From Allostella vacuolata (GTDB lineage: Bacteria; Pseudomonadota; Alphaproteobacteria; ATCC43930; Allostellaceae), in the NCBI GenBank assembly GCA_006739055.1, contig AP019702.1, positions 4,799,388 through 4,863,387 on the forward strand: a stretch of DNA of 64,000 bases. The letters are read 5' to 3'. Each line of letters opens with the position of its first letter. Position 1 is the first letter of the stretch. This document shows positions 20,451 through 31,231 of this stretch, piece after piece. The notes under the pieces are model-generated. The model was not told the origin of the DNA. It did not search any database and saw only the letters and a list, made by a program, of their open reading frames with translations. The translations under genes were made by a program, and so were the position numbers.

Positions 20451-21454
20451 TGCAGGGCCTCCACCGACGTCTCGCCGCCGCGCACCCAGCAGCGCACATG
20501 GTGCCGGGGGTCGTCGGGCAGCATGGTGAGCGGTGGCGACTGCACGCGGCAGCGCGGCTCGACCAGGGCGCAACGGTCGGCGAAGCGGCAACCGGCCGGC
20601 ATGTTGCTGATCGCCGGCACCTGGCCGCCGATCGCCTGCAGCTCGGTGGTGTTGCGGTCGACGCGCGGGATGGAGCGCAGCAGCGCCTCGGTATAGGGAT
20701 GGGTCGGGCGGGCGAAGACCGCGTCGATGGGCGCGGTCTCGACCACCTCGCCCGCATACATCACCATCACCCGGTCGGCGATCGAGGCGACCACCCCCAG
20801 ATTGTGGGTGATGAAGACCATGGCCATGCCATAGGCTTCGCGCACCTCCGCCAGCAGGGCCAGCACCTGGGCCTGGATGGTGACGTCGAGCGCCGTCGTC
20901 GGCTCGTCCGCCAGCAGCACCGCCGGGTTGCAGGCGAGCGCCATGGCGATCATCACCCGCTGCCGCATCCCGCCCGAGAACTGGTGCGGATAGTCGTCGA
21001 AGCGGCGCGCGGCCGAAGGGATCTTTACCTGGTCGAAGAGCGCCAGCGCGGTCCGCCGCGCCTCCGCCCGGCCGAGGCCGCGATGGTAGTGCAGGCTCTC
21101 CGCCACCTGGAAGCCGACCGTCAGCACCGGGTTCAGCGAAGTCATCGGCTCCTGGAAGATCATCGACACGCGGTTGCCGCGGACCTTCTCCATCTCCGGC
21201 TCGGAGAGCGGCACCAGGTCGCGCCCCTCGAGCAGGACGCGGCCGCTGGCGATGCGGCCCGCCCCCTGCGGCACCAGCCGCATGACGGAGAGCGCGGTGA
21301 TGCTCTTGCCGCAGCCGGATTCGCCGACGATCGCCAGCGTCTCGCCGCGGGCCAGCTGGAAGGAGACGCCGCGGACGGCCGCGTGCCACTCGCCATGGAC
21401 CCGGAACTCGGTCGTCAGGCCCTGGACGTCCAGGACGGGGGCCTGCTCACTCAT
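20447..21454 (-). CDS. Peptide/nickel-type ABC transporter ATPase (DppD/OppD)
   Basis: ATPase of 335 residues. Walker A is GESGCGKSI, the signature [15 protein letters not shown] and Walker [13 protein letters not shown]. The C-terminal oligopeptide extension ([28 protein letters not shown]) carries the conserved cysteines. The start at 21454 ([13 protein letters not shown]) overlaps the DppC-type permease end by 8 bases; an earlier ATG at 21481 is possible but deeper inside that gene. Confidence 0.93.
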   Translation of the reverse strand: MSEQAPVLDVQGLTTEFRVHGEWHAAVRGVSFQLARGETLAIVGESGCGKSITALSVMRLVPQGAGRIASGRVLLEGRDLVPLSEPEMEKVRGNRVSMIFQEPMTSLNPVLTVGFQVAESLHYHRGLGRAEARRTALALFDQVKIPSAARRFDDYPHQFSGGMRQRVMIAMALACNPAVLLADEPTTALDVTIQAQVLALLAEVREAYGMAMVFITHNLGVVASIADRVMVMYAGEVVETAPIDAVFARPTHPYTEALLRSIPRVDRNTTELQAIGGQVPAISNMPAGCRFADRCALVEPRCRVQSPPLTMLPDDPRHHVRCWVRGGETSVEALQ

Positions 21455-22319
21455 GGCGCAGCCTGGGGTCGGTCGCGTCACGCAGGCCGTCGCCCAGCAG
21501 GTTGAGGCCGAGCATGACGATCAGGATCGCGATCGACGGGAAGATCGACAGCCACGGCGCGTCCAGGATGTTCTCGAACCCCTCGCGGATCATGCTGCCC
21601 CAGGTCGGGGTCGGCGGCCTGACGCCGAGGCCGATGAAGCTGAGCGAGGCCTCGGTACGGATGGCGGTCGCCAGCCACAGCGAGGCCATCACCATGACCT
21701 CCGAGGCGACGTTGGGCAGGATGTGGATGCCCATGATGCGCCCGTGCGAGAAGCCCATGGCCCGGCCGGCCTCGACGAACTCCCGCTCCTTGATCACCAG
21801 GGTGGGCGCCCGGGCGATGCGCGCGAAGGGGGCGACCGCGGTCAGGCCGATGGCGAGGATCAGGTTGACGATGCTGGGGCCCAGCATCGCCACCACCAGC
21901 AGTCCCATGATGAGGCTGGGGAACGACAGGAGGACGTCCATGCAGGCCATCGTCACCCGGTCGAACTTGCCGCCGATGTAGCCGGCCAGGATGCCGATGG
22001 CGCTGCCGACCACCATGGCGATCAGCACCGCCGAGGTGCTGACGAACAGCGACACCCGGCCGCCCCACAGGATGCGGGACAGGATGTCGCGGCCATAGGG
22101 GTCGGTGCCGAGGAGGTAGGTGTCCGACGGCGGCTCCAGGCGGGCGATGATGTCCTGCTCGAGCGGGTCGTGCGGGGCGATCCACGGCGCCAGGATGGCG
22201 CTCGCCACCATCACCAGGACCAGGACCAGACCGATGGCGGTGCCCTTGTTGCGCCGGGCACGCGACCAGAACAGCGCCAGCGCGCCCGGCTGGCGCGTGG
22301 AGAGGTGGACCGTGCTCAT
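21447..22319 (-). CDS. Peptide/nickel-type ABC transporter permease (DppC)
   Basis: Inner-membrane permease of 290 residues. It has the OppC-type N-terminal helix, then the DppC signature ([39 protein letters not shown]). The ATPase-contact loop is [20 protein letters not shown], and [20 protein letters not shown] is near the end. The start overlaps the DppB stop by 4 bases, implying translational coupling. Confidence 0.93.
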   Translation of the reverse strand: MSTVHLSTRQPGALALFWSRARRNKGTAIGLVLVLVMVASAILAPWIAPHDPLEQDIIARLEPPSDTYLLGTDPYGRDILSRILWGGRVSLFVSTSAVLIAMVVGSAIGILAGYIGGKFDRVTMACMDVLLSFPSLIMGLLVVAMLGPSIVNLILAIGLTAVAPFARIARAPTLVIKEREFVEAGRAMGFSHGRIMGIHILPNVASEVMVMASLWLATAIRTEASLSFIGLGVRPPTPTWGSMIREGFENILDAPWLSIFPSIAILIVMLGLNLLGDGLRDATDPRLRHE

Positions 22320-23257
22320 TGCCGTTTCACCCGAGGATCGATGAGCCCGTAGGTCATGTCCGTCAGCAGGTTGCAGAGCACGATGATGAAGGCATAGATG
22401 ACCATGAGCCCCTGCAGCATCGTGTAGTCGCGCTGGTTGAGCGCGCCCACGATCAGTTTGCCCAGGCCAGGGCGGTTGAAGACGATCTCCGTCAGCACCG
22501 AGTTGCCGATCAGCACCCCGAGATAGAGGCCGACCACGGTGACGACGGGGATGAGGGCGTTGCGCAGCGCGTGGCGCCAGACGACCATCCGGCCCGGCAC
22601 CCCCTTGGCGCGGGCCGTGCGGATGTAGTCCTCCGACATGACGCCCAGCATGCTGGAGCGGGTCACCCGGGTGACGTAGGCCAGCATGATGAGTCCGAGG
22701 TTGAAGGCCGGCAGCGCCAGGGCGCGCAGGCGGGCCTCGGGATCGTCGAGCGCGGCGGAACTGATGACCGGGAACCAGCGCAGCTCGATCGCGAAGATCA
22801 GCAGCATCAGCACCGCCGAGACGAAGGCGGGAAAGCTGAGGCCGACCAGCGAGATGACGCGGGCGAAGTAGTCGAACCAGCCGTTGCGCTGCTTGGCCGA
22901 GACGATGCCGAGCGGCACGCCGACGACCACCCCGATCGTCAGCGAGGCGACCGTCAGCTCGACCGTGTAGGGCAGAACCTCCGCCACTTCCTGCAGGATC
23001 GGCCGGCTGGTCAGCATCGACTTGCCGAGGTCGCCGGACAGCACCATCAGCATGAAGTCGACATACTGCGCCCACAGCGGCTTGTTCAGGCCGAGCTGCT
23101 GGCGCAGGGCCTCCAGCGCCTCCTGCGAGGCGCTGTCGCCCAGGATGACCATCGCCGGGTCGCCAGGGGCGACCCGGACGAACAGGAAGACGATGGTCAG
23201 CACGGCCAGCAGCGTCGGCAACGCGACCAGAAGGCGCTTCAGGATGAAGCCGATCAT
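22316..23257 (-). CDS. Peptide/nickel-type ABC transporter permease (DppB)
   Basis: Permease of 313 residues with the standard DppB start ([20 protein letters not shown], then VRVAPGDPA). The EAA-type loop is [20 protein letters not shown] and the end is [11 protein letters not shown]. It pairs with the downstream DppC-type subunit to form the channel. The gap to the upstream binding-protein gene is 75 bp. Confidence 0.94.
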   Translation of the reverse strand: MIGFILKRLLVALPTLLAVLTIVFLFVRVAPGDPAMVILGDSASQEALEALRQQLGLNKPLWAQYVDFMLMVLSGDLGKSMLTSRPILQEVAEVLPYTVELTVASLTIGVVVGVPLGIVSAKQRNGWFDYFARVISLVGLSFPAFVSAVLMLLIFAIELRWFPVISSAALDDPEARLRALALPAFNLGLIMLAYVTRVTRSSMLGVMSEDYIRTARAKGVPGRMVVWRHALRNALIPVVTVVGLYLGVLIGNSVLTEIVFNRPGLGKLIVGALNQRDYTMLQGLMVIYAFIIVLCNLLTDMTYGLIDPRVKRQ

Positions 23258-23332
23258 GCGATCCTTCCGGCCGCGGCCGACGCCGGACCGCTCTCGTTCG
23301 CGGTCGATGCCACCTGCTTACTTGCCACGCTC

Positions 23333-24889
23333 TTACTTGAACGTGGAGTTTTCGGTCAGCATCGGCCCCAGGCTGAGCGAGCCCTTCAGCTCGTAGCCGA
23401 GGTCGAAGTTGTCGCGATGCGCCCAGACCTGGGTGTTGGCGACGAGCGGCACGGCGCAGCTCGCCTCGATCACCTTGCGCTGCGCGGTCTTCCACAGCTC
23501 GATCTGCTTGGCAGGGTCGGTCTCGACCCGCGCCGCGTCGATCTCGGCGTCGGCCACCGCGCAATGGGAGAAGTTGGTGACCGCCGTCGGCGTGCCGACG
23601 ATGCTGCGCGAGTGGAAGTACTGCGTCAGGTGCTGGTCGGCGATCGGGAAGCGCGCCGAGGAGTAGTAGACGACGTCGCTCAGGTCCTTGCGGATCTGGG
23701 CATGGAAGGTCGGGTGGTCGACCACTTCGAACACCAGGTTGATGCCGGCCTTCTTGAGCTGGGCCTGCACCACCTCCATCACCGTCAGCATGCTGGGCTG
23801 CGAGGTCTGGATCGCCTTGACGGTGATCCCGTCCTTGTGGCCCGCCTCGGCCAGCAGCGCCTTGGCCTTGGCCAGGTCGTGCTTCAGGATGGGGGCCTTC
23901 TCGTCGGTGCCGAGATAGCCTTCCGGCACCACCGAGACCGCGGCCCGGAACACCGACGCGCCGCGGAACTTCACCAGCTGGTCGCGGTCGATGGCGTGGG
24001 CGATGGCCTGGCGCACGCGCAGATCGTCGAGCGGCTTCTTGGTGATGTTGAGATGGAGATGGCCGAGCTCGCCCGGGCCGAACACCTGCATCACGGTCTT
24101 GGGCTGGCTCTTCATGCGCTCGACCCAGCGCTGGTCGGCGCGGCCATAGATCATGTCGACCTCGCCCGAGGTGTAGGCGAGGTCGCGGCTCGCGTCGGAC
24201 GGGATGTAGCGGTAGACGACCTTGTCGAGCTTGGGCGTGCCGCGGAAATAGCCCTTGTGCGCGACCAGCGTGACCGCCTGGTTGCGCTGGTAGTCGGAAT
24301 AGGCGAAGGGGCCCGTGCCGACCGCCTTGGCGCGGAACTCGTCGCCCAGCGCCTCGACCGCCTTCTTGCTGACGATGTTGCCGCCCTGGAAGTTGCTGAA
24401 GATGCCGAGCACGCTCGGCACGTTCGTCTTGAATTTCACCTCGACGGTCAGCGGGTCGAGCGCCGTCACGGACTCGATCGCCTGGAAGTCCGACGAGAAG
24501 GCCGAGCTCTTCGGGTTGGCGGCGCGCTTGATCGAGAAGACCACGTCATCGGCGGTCAGCTCGCCATAGTCGCCGTGGAACTTCACGCCCTTGCGCAGGA
24601 AGAACTTCCAGGTGAGCTTGTCGGCCGAGCTTTCCCACCGCTCGGCCAGGTCCGGCTCGAGGTCGGCGGGGTTGAGGCTGCCCGGCTTGAAACGCACCAG
24701 GCCGTTGAACATCCAGCCGATGATCGCCTTGTCCTGGGTGGACGCGGTGCGATGCGGATCGAGCGAGCCGAGATCGGCTGCGCCCATGGCGACATTGAGG
24801 GTCTTCTGGGCAGCGGCCGGGGCCATTGCCGCCAGCGCCACGCCGAGGCCAAGGACCGCGGCCCGCGCTGCGGTTCTGATCGTCGTCAT
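23333..24889 (-). CDS. Family 5 periplasmic solute-binding protein of the peptide/nickel-type transporter
   Basis: Exported protein of 518 residues. A signal peptide ends near APAAAQ (residue 28). The family 5 (DppA/NikA) fold follows: SLDPHRTASTQDKAIIG, EPDLAERWESSADKLTWKF, and FHGDYGELTADDVVFSIKR. It determines substrate choice for the four downstream transporter genes. The substrate could be a short peptide, an opine or another small amine; sequence alone does not decide. The upstream TauD-type dioxygenase gene ends 79 bp before it and is probably co-transcribed. Confidence 0.92.
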   Translation of the reverse strand: MTTIRTAARAAVLGLGVALAAMAPAAAQKTLNVAMGAADLGSLDPHRTASTQDKAIIGWMFNGLVRFKPGSLNPADLEPDLAERWESSADKLTWKFFLRKGVKFHGDYGELTADDVVFSIKRAANPKSSAFSSDFQAIESVTALDPLTVEVKFKTNVPSVLGIFSNFQGGNIVSKKAVEALGDEFRAKAVGTGPFAYSDYQRNQAVTLVAHKGYFRGTPKLDKVVYRYIPSDASRDLAYTSGEVDMIYGRADQRWVERMKSQPKTVMQVFGPGELGHLHLNITKKPLDDLRVRQAIAHAIDRDQLVKFRGASVFRAAVSVVPEGYLGTDEKAPILKHDLAKAKALLAEAGHKDGITVKAIQTSQPSMLTVMEVVQAQLKKAGINLVFEVVDHPTFHAQIRKDLSDVVYYSSARFPIADQHLTQYFHSRSIVGTPTAVTNFSHCAVADAEIDAARVETDPAKQIELWKTAQRKVIEASCAVPLVANTQVWAHRDNFDLGYELKGSLSLGPMLTENSTFK

Positions 24890-24968
24890 CGTTCCTGATT
24901 CTCCCTGTTCTTGTTGGTCCGTGCGGGCTCTCGGCCAGCAATGGGGGGATGGGCGCGACTGCCGCCGC

Positions 24969-26066
24969 TCAGGCGGCGGCCACCAGCTTGCGCCCCTCCC
25001 GCAGATATTGTGCCATATCCTCCAGGTAGGCCGTCGGAAATTCCATCCGGGCGCGCCGCTGGCGCCGCCACAGCAGCCGGTCGCCCCGGGTGTGCAGCAC
25101 CTGGGCGGCGGGCATGTCGGGCCAGCTCGGCATCTGCAGCCACAGGCGCAGCATGTGCCGGCGGCGGGAAACCTCCGGGTGGTCCTCGTAGTCGCTGCGG
25201 CTGTGCAGCATGATCCGGTTGTTGAGGAACTGGATGTCCCCCTCCTCGATGCTCATGTCGAGGTAGAATTCCTCGGAGTTGGCCAGCCGCTGGATTTCCT
25301 CCAGCGCTTCCAGGTCGAAGTCCGACAGGGTCGAGAAGCCGTGCTGGGCCGCCATCTTGGCATAGTTCAGCATGTAGTAGGAGGACAGCTCGCCGTCGCG
25401 GTTGACGTAGATCGGCACCGGCTCGGGGCTGACCTGCACGCCCTCGCCGAACTTGGCATCCAGTTCCATGCGGCGGTAGCGGAAGCCCTGGTAGAGCCGG
25501 CGGGCGATGTCCGGCCGGCGCTCGACGATGGCGTCATGGATCCCGACCGAGCTGGCGATCCGGCTCTTGCCGCCGGCCTTGGCCGCCCGCAGGCAGAGCA
25601 GCGCCACCACGTCGGCGGAATCGGTGTGGAAGTTCTGCCGGCCGCCCTTGTGGTAGCCGCGCGGGTCGGCCTCGATGTCGCTGACGTCGATCACGTTGCC
25701 GAGCAGCTCGCCCTGCCAGGACTGCGGGCCGGGCGCGCCGATATGGACGCCGAAGCCGAAATAGATCCGCGCCATGTCGTCGGCCGAGTAGCGCTCCCGC
25801 GGCAGGCCGCGCAGCAGCACGAAGCCCCGGCCGTGGCGCAGCTCGTCGCGCAGCTGCTCGAAATAGCGGCCGACGGTGGGCAGCGGGAAGGTCCCGGTGG
25901 TGATCTCGGGCAAGTCGAGATCGCCCAGGCCCTTCAGGTGGCGGAGGGCGGCGTCGATCTCCTCCACCTCGGCCGGCTGGAACACGTGCAGCGCGTCGGC
26001 GCGCCAGTCGAGGGTGGAGCCCTTCCAGGAGGCGCGGGAGGCAATCGGCGACGGGGTCGCGGTCAT
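24969..26066 (-). CDS. TauD/TfdA-type Fe(II)/2-oxoglutarate dioxygenase
   Basis: Protein of 365 residues. The HxD iron motif is FHTDSADVV (His147, Asp149). The distal His is in the IMLHSRSDYEDH segment, followed by the 2-oxoglutarate-binding Arg region RRHMLRLWLQ. Family members hydroxylate taurine, sulfonates, gamma-butyrobetaine or modified amino acids. As the first gene of the operon with the peptide-type importer, it probably acts on the imported compound; that link is inference. Confidence 0.85.
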   Translation of the reverse strand: MTATPSPIASRASWKGSTLDWRADALHVFQPAEVEEIDAALRHLKGLGDLDLPEITTGTFPLPTVGRYFEQLRDELRHGRGFVLLRGLPRERYSADDMARIYFGFGVHIGAPGPQSWQGELLGNVIDVSDIEADPRGYHKGGRQNFHTDSADVVALLCLRAAKAGGKSRIASSVGIHDAIVERRPDIARRLYQGFRYRRMELDAKFGEGVQVSPEPVPIYVNRDGELSSYYMLNYAKMAAQHGFSTLSDFDLEALEEIQRLANSEEFYLDMSIEEGDIQFLNNRIMLHSRSDYEDHPEVSRRRHMLRLWLQMPSWPDMPAAQVLHTRGDRLLWRRQRRARMEFPTAYLEDMAQYLREGRKLVAAA

Positions 26067-26209
26067 CGGGTGGTCTCCAGCTTCGACGGCAGCCGGTCGG
26101 CGAGGCGGCCCGTCCTCAAAGGCGGTCGAAGCATGCGGCGAGGGCCGGATGGTACGAAAGCCAAAGTTGGCACGCAGGCGGAAAAACTGTCAATGAAATG
26201 TAAGCGCTC

Positions 26210-27574
26210 TCAATTCGAGAACGGCGATGGCGCGGCGGCCGGCAGGTCCAGCGTCGCGCGCAGGCCGCCCGCCGGCGCGCGGTCGAGGGACAGGCGGCCG
26301 CCATAGAGGCCGGCCAGGTCGGCGGCGATGGCGAGCCCGAAACCGTCCCCCGGGACCGCCTCGTCGAGGCGGGTGCCGGGCCGGGTCGCCCGGGCCATGT
26401 CGTCCCCGGACAGGCCCGGACCGTCGTCGCCGATGGCGATCCGCAGGCCGCCCGTCTCGCCGGCAGGGCCATCCAGCCGCACCTCGACGGCGATCCGGCC
26501 CGCCGCCCACTTGAAGGCATTGTCGAGCAGGTTGCCCAGCATCTCCTCCAGGTCCTGCCGCTCGCCGGCGAAGGCCGCACCCGCGTCCGCCTCGACCGCC
26601 ACGCGGACGTGACGGTCGACATGGATGCGCTCCAGCACCGCCAGCAGGTCGTCCAGGACCGGCGCCAGCTCGGCCCGGGCGCCGAGCACGCCGTGGGATG
26701 CCGCCGCCCGCGCCCGGCGCAGATGGTGGCGGATCATGCGGTCCATCTGGGCGACGGCAGCGGCGGCCTCGGCCGAGCCCGTGCGCTCGGCTTCCAGGGC
26801 CAGGACGGACAGCGGCGTCTTCAGGGCATGCGCCAGGTTGCTGGCGTGGGTGCGGGCGCGGGCCACCACCTCCTGGTCGTGGCGCAGCAGCGCGTTCACC
26901 TCGCGCACCAGCGGCGCCACCTCCGCGAAGGTGCGGTCGTCGAGCCGCTCGCGGCGGCCGCGGCGGACCTCGGCCAGCTGCCGGCCGAGGCGGCGGAAGG
27001 GCGCCAGCCCGATCGTCGTCTGCAGGATGACGGCGGCCGCCAGCCCCGCCCCCAGCACGGCGAGCGCGATCGCCATGGTCCGGCCGATGCCGGCCGCCTC
27101 GGCGTCGATCGCGTCCTGGGGCCCGGCCACGACGAAGGTCAGCGGCTGCGCCGATCCCGGCACCGTCACCGTCCGCGACAGCACGCGCAACCGCCGGCCG
27201 TCGGGGCCCACGGCCTCGGACTGGACCTGGCCGCCGGTCGCCGCGACCGGCGGCACGGCCAGGGCGTCGGTCCACAGCGACCGCGAGCGCAGCCGCACCG
27301 TGGCCCCGTCCGCGACCTGCCAGTACCAGCCCGAAAGCGCGCGCGCGAACGCCGGGTCGGCCAGCGGGCGATCGAGGGCGATGGCGCCGTCGGCCGCCAC
27401 CTCCACCCCGGCCAGCAGGGACAGCACGACCGCCTCCAGCCGGGCGTCGAAGGCCCGCTCCAGCGTGCCGCGCAGCAGGGCGCCGACCGCGAACCAGGCC
27501 ACCAGCAGGGCGATGCCGATCCACAGCGCCGCCCCGAGCAGCAGCCGGAGCCTAAGCGATGCCGCCGCCCGCAC
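26210..27574 (-). CDS. Two-component sensor histidine kinase (PhoQ-like)
   Basis: Membrane kinase of 454 residues. A first transmembrane segment near residues 8-32 and a second near 165-188 bracket a periplasmic sensor domain. HAMP-like sequence, then the H-box (NLAHALKTPLSVL with the phospho-accepting His), N-box (DNAFKWA) and G-boxes (DDGPGLSGDD, GFGLAIAADLAGLYGG) follow. The H-box His-Ala-Leu-Lys-Thr-Pro form is typical of PhoQ. It overlaps the response-regulator gene by 23 bases. Confidence 0.9.
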   Translation of the reverse strand: MRAAASLRLRLLLGAALWIGIALLVAWFAVGALLRGTLERAFDARLEAVVLSLLAGVEVAADGAIALDRPLADPAFARALSGWYWQVADGATVRLRSRSLWTDALAVPPVAATGGQVQSEAVGPDGRRLRVLSRTVTVPGSAQPLTFVVAGPQDAIDAEAAGIGRTMAIALAVLGAGLAAAVILQTTIGLAPFRRLGRQLAEVRRGRRERLDDRTFAEVAPLVREVNALLRHDQEVVARARTHASNLAHALKTPLSVLALEAERTGSAEAAAAVAQMDRMIRHHLRRARAAASHGVLGARAELAPVLDDLLAVLERIHVDRHVRVAVEADAGAAFAGERQDLEEMLGNLLDNAFKWAAGRIAVEVRLDGPAGETGGLRIAIGDDGPGLSGDDMARATRPGTRLDEAVPGDGFGLAIAADLAGLYGGRLSLDRAPAGGLRATLDLPAAAPSPFSN

Positions 27575-28262
27575 CCGGCTCCTCGCGATCGCCGGCCGTC
27601 TCGGCCTCCGCGGTCAGGCGGTAGCCCTGGCCGCGCACGGTGACGATGCGGTCGCGCCCGACCTTGCGCCGCAGGCGGCCGATCATCACCTCGAGCGAGT
27701 TGTAGTCGCGCTCGACATGGTCCTCGTAGACATGCTCGCTCAGCTCGGCGCGCGACACCGTGCGCTCCTTGCGATGCATCAGGTAGGCGAGGATGCGCCA
27801 CTCGAAGGCGGTCAGCGACAGCGCGACGCCCTCCAGCGTGAACACGCCGAGCAGCGTGTCGAGCGCCAGCGGGCCCGAGCGCACCACCGTGTCGGCATGG
27901 CCGTTGGCGCGGCGGATCAGCGCCCGCAGGCGCAGCACCACTTCCTCCAGGCGGAACGGCTTGGTCAGGTAGTCGTCCGCCCCCGCCCGGAAGCCCTCGA
28001 CCTTGTCGGCCCAGGCATCGCGCGCGGTCAGGATCAGCACCGGCATGGTCCGGCCGGCGCGCCGCCAGCCGGTCAGGACGGCAATGCCGTCGCGCCTGGG
28101 CAGGCCCAGGTCCAGCACCGCGGCGTCGTAGGGCTCGGTCTCGCCGATGGCGGCGGCTTCCTCGCCGTCGGCGGCGTGGTCGACGGCATAGCCCGCCTGG
28201 CGCAGCGTGTCGGCCAGCGCCGTCGCCAGGCGCGCATCGTCCTCGGCCAGGAGAACCCGCAT
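27552..28262 (-). CDS. OmpR/PhoB-family response regulator (PhoP-like)
   Basis: Regulator of 236 residues. The receiver domain starts MRVLLAEDDARLATAL; the phospho-acceptor Asp is in AAVLDLGLPRRDG near residue 51, with the conserved Lys in DDYLTKPF. The C-terminal winged helix (AYLMHRKERTVSRAELSEHV, YNSLEVMIGRLRRKVG) binds DNA. It partners the overlapping kinase gene. A candidate binding site lies upstream at 28626-28664. Confidence 0.92.
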   Translation of the reverse strand: MRVLLAEDDARLATALADTLRQAGYAVDHAADGEEAAAIGETEPYDAAVLDLGLPRRDGIAVLTGWRRAGRTMPVLILTARDAWADKVEGFRAGADDYLTKPFRLEEVVLRLRALIRRANGHADTVVRSGPLALDTLLGVFTLEGVALSLTAFEWRILAYLMHRKERTVSRAELSEHVYEDHVERDYNSLEVMIGRLRRKVGRDRIVTVRGQGYRLTAEAETAGDREEPGAGGGIA

Positions 28263-28268
28263 CGGGCG

Positions 28269-28598
28269 CTACCGGCCGCCGGGGCGAAGGGCGTCGATGA
28301 AGCCGTGCCCGTCCACCTCCAGGAAGGCGCCCGAGGCGGCATCGAGACGGATCTGCAGCAGGTTGCCGCGGCGGCTGAGCAGGCGCACCTCATAGACCAG
28401 CCGCCCCTCCTTGCCGGGACGGATGTCGGCATCGAGCACGGTGCCGTCGTAGCGCGCCTCGACCCGCGCCAGGATCGCCGGCAGCGGCAGCACCGCGCGC
28501 CGCGGCGGCTCGTCGGCGATCGACAGGGGGGCCATCAGCAGCGGGGCGCTGCCGATGCCGAGCGCGAGAAGGGAAAGGATTGTCCGCCGGGCGATCAT
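28269..28598 (-). CDS. Small exported PepSY-domain protein
   Basis: Protein of 109 residues. A signal peptide (RRTILSLLALGIGSAPLLMA) is followed by a single PepSY domain (LPAILARVEARYDGTVLDAD, LVYEVRLLSRRGNLLQIRLD, GAFLEVDG). PepSY domains are often inhibitory or regulatory partners in the envelope. It ends 6 bases before the response regulator, so PepSY, regulator and kinase form one operon. It may modulate the sensor. Confidence 0.85.
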   Translation of the reverse strand: MIARRTILSLLALGIGSAPLLMAPLSIADEPPRRAVLPLPAILARVEARYDGTVLDADIRPGKEGRLVYEVRLLSRRGNLLQIRLDAASGAFLEVDGHGFIDALRPGGR

Positions 28599-28625
28599 GG
28601 TGGGGCCAGTCTGGCCGAATGCGCT

Positions 28626-28664
28626 TGAACCGAACCTGAACGGATGGTTTGGAACAGGTTCAGG
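28626..28664. promoter_or_regulatory. Candidate response-regulator operator between divergent PepSY genes
   Basis: TGAAC occurs twice with an 11-base period (28626-28630 and 28637-28641), the half-site spacing used by OmpR/PhoB regulators. The second copy is part of CCTGAAC, which has an inverted partner GTTCAGG at 28658-28664. The site sits in the 146-bp gap from which both PepSY-type genes diverge. Confidence 0.45.
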
Positions 28665-28744
28665 GGCGATTGGCTATCCCTGCTCCCGTCGCCACGACGC
28701 GGGCCCGGCAACCGCCGGCCCCGTCCAGATAAGGAGAAACCGAC

Positions 28745-29401
28745 ATGGCCCCGTCCTACAAGCCCCTTCTGGCCCACAAGCCCCTTCTGGCCCGGAAGTC
28801 CCTGCTGGCGCTGGTCGCCGCCGCCGGCATCGGTGCCGCCGCCACCGCCGCCCTGGCCCAGACCCCGATCCGCGACGTGCTGTCCCCGGCCGGGATCAGC
28901 ATCGCCGGCACGGTGACCGACGTCTTCGGCAACAAGTTCGTCCTGGAGGACGCCAGCGGCAAGGTGCTGGTCGAGAACGGCCCGGAATGGCACCGCAAGC
29001 TCGACATCCAGCCGGGCGAGAAGCTGACCGTCAACGGCCGCCCGGAGGGCGGCAGCTTCGAGGCCTTCGCCATCACCCGGGCCGACGGCACCCGGATCGA
29101 GATCCGGCCCGCGGGCGGCCCGCCGCCCTGGGCCGGCCGCAAGGGCGACGACCGCGCCGAGCGCGGCCCCGGCCCGCGCGCCGGCGGTCCGGACGAGCGC
29201 GGCCCGCGCCGGGTCGCGGCCGGCGAGGAGAAGAGCCAGGAGCAGCTGCTGGAGATCCTCCGCCAGGCGGGCTACCGCGACCTCGACGATGTCGACCGCA
29301 AGCGCCACCACTACGAGGTCGAGGCCCGCAACCGCTTCGGCGAGAAGGTCGAGGTGCACATCGACTTCGCCGGCAACATCTACAAGGAGAAGCGCGACTG
29401 A
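28745..29401 (+). CDS. Exported OB-fold-like plus PepSY-like protein
   Basis: Protein of 218 residues with a strong AAGGAG Shine-Dalgarno. The N-terminal signal sequence contains a duplicated KPLLAH/KPLLAR unit. After cleavage near ALAQ comes a beta-rich segment resembling a small OB-fold (ISIAGTVTDVFGNKFVLED). A Gly/Arg/Pro linker and a C-terminal PepSY-like domain follow (LLEILRQAGYRDLDDVDRK, HYEVEARNRFGEKVEVHIDF). It is divergent from the PepSY-regulator-kinase operon and probably under the same regulator. Exact function is unknown. Confidence 0.75.
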   Translation: MAPSYKPLLAHKPLLARKSLLALVAAAGIGAAATAALAQTPIRDVLSPAGISIAGTVTDVFGNKFVLEDASGKVLVENGPEWHRKLDIQPGEKLTVNGRPEGGSFEAFAITRADGTRIEIRPAGGPPPWAGRKGDDRAERGPGPRAGGPDERGPRRVAAGEEKSQEQLLEILRQAGYRDLDDVDRKRHHYEVEARNRFGEKVEVHIDFAGNIYKEKRD

Positions 29402-29434
29402 CGCGCCCGCCCCTCCGTTACCCCGAAACGAGAA

Positions 29435-29456
29435 CGGCCCGCCGAAAGGCGGGCCG
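29435..29456. terminator. Hairpin between convergent PepSY-like gene and rpmB
   Basis: A 9-bp stem CGGCCCGCC/GGCGGGCCG has a GAAA loop. On the minus strand it is followed by a T-rich tail (TTCTCGTTT), on the plus strand by CTTC. It probably works as a bidirectional terminator, better for rpmB. Confidence 0.6.
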
Positions 29457-29481
29457 CTTCACGTCCGGGACCGGAAAACGA

Positions 29482-31121
<1,640 letters not shown>

Positions 31122-31231
31122 AACACAGTTGCTCGGGATGAGGCACCCCTCCCTTTGCACAAGCATCGTGGAAAAAGGAAAGCCCCTCACCCCGAGCGAC
31201 GTCGAGGGGCGCTTTGGCCGGTGGCCCTGCG

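Noticed and set aside
19473-21389. Fused 638-codon ABC ATPase
   Set aside because: The N-terminal half is a shadow frame of the DppD-type gene. Two separate ATPases with a 4-base overlap explain the region.
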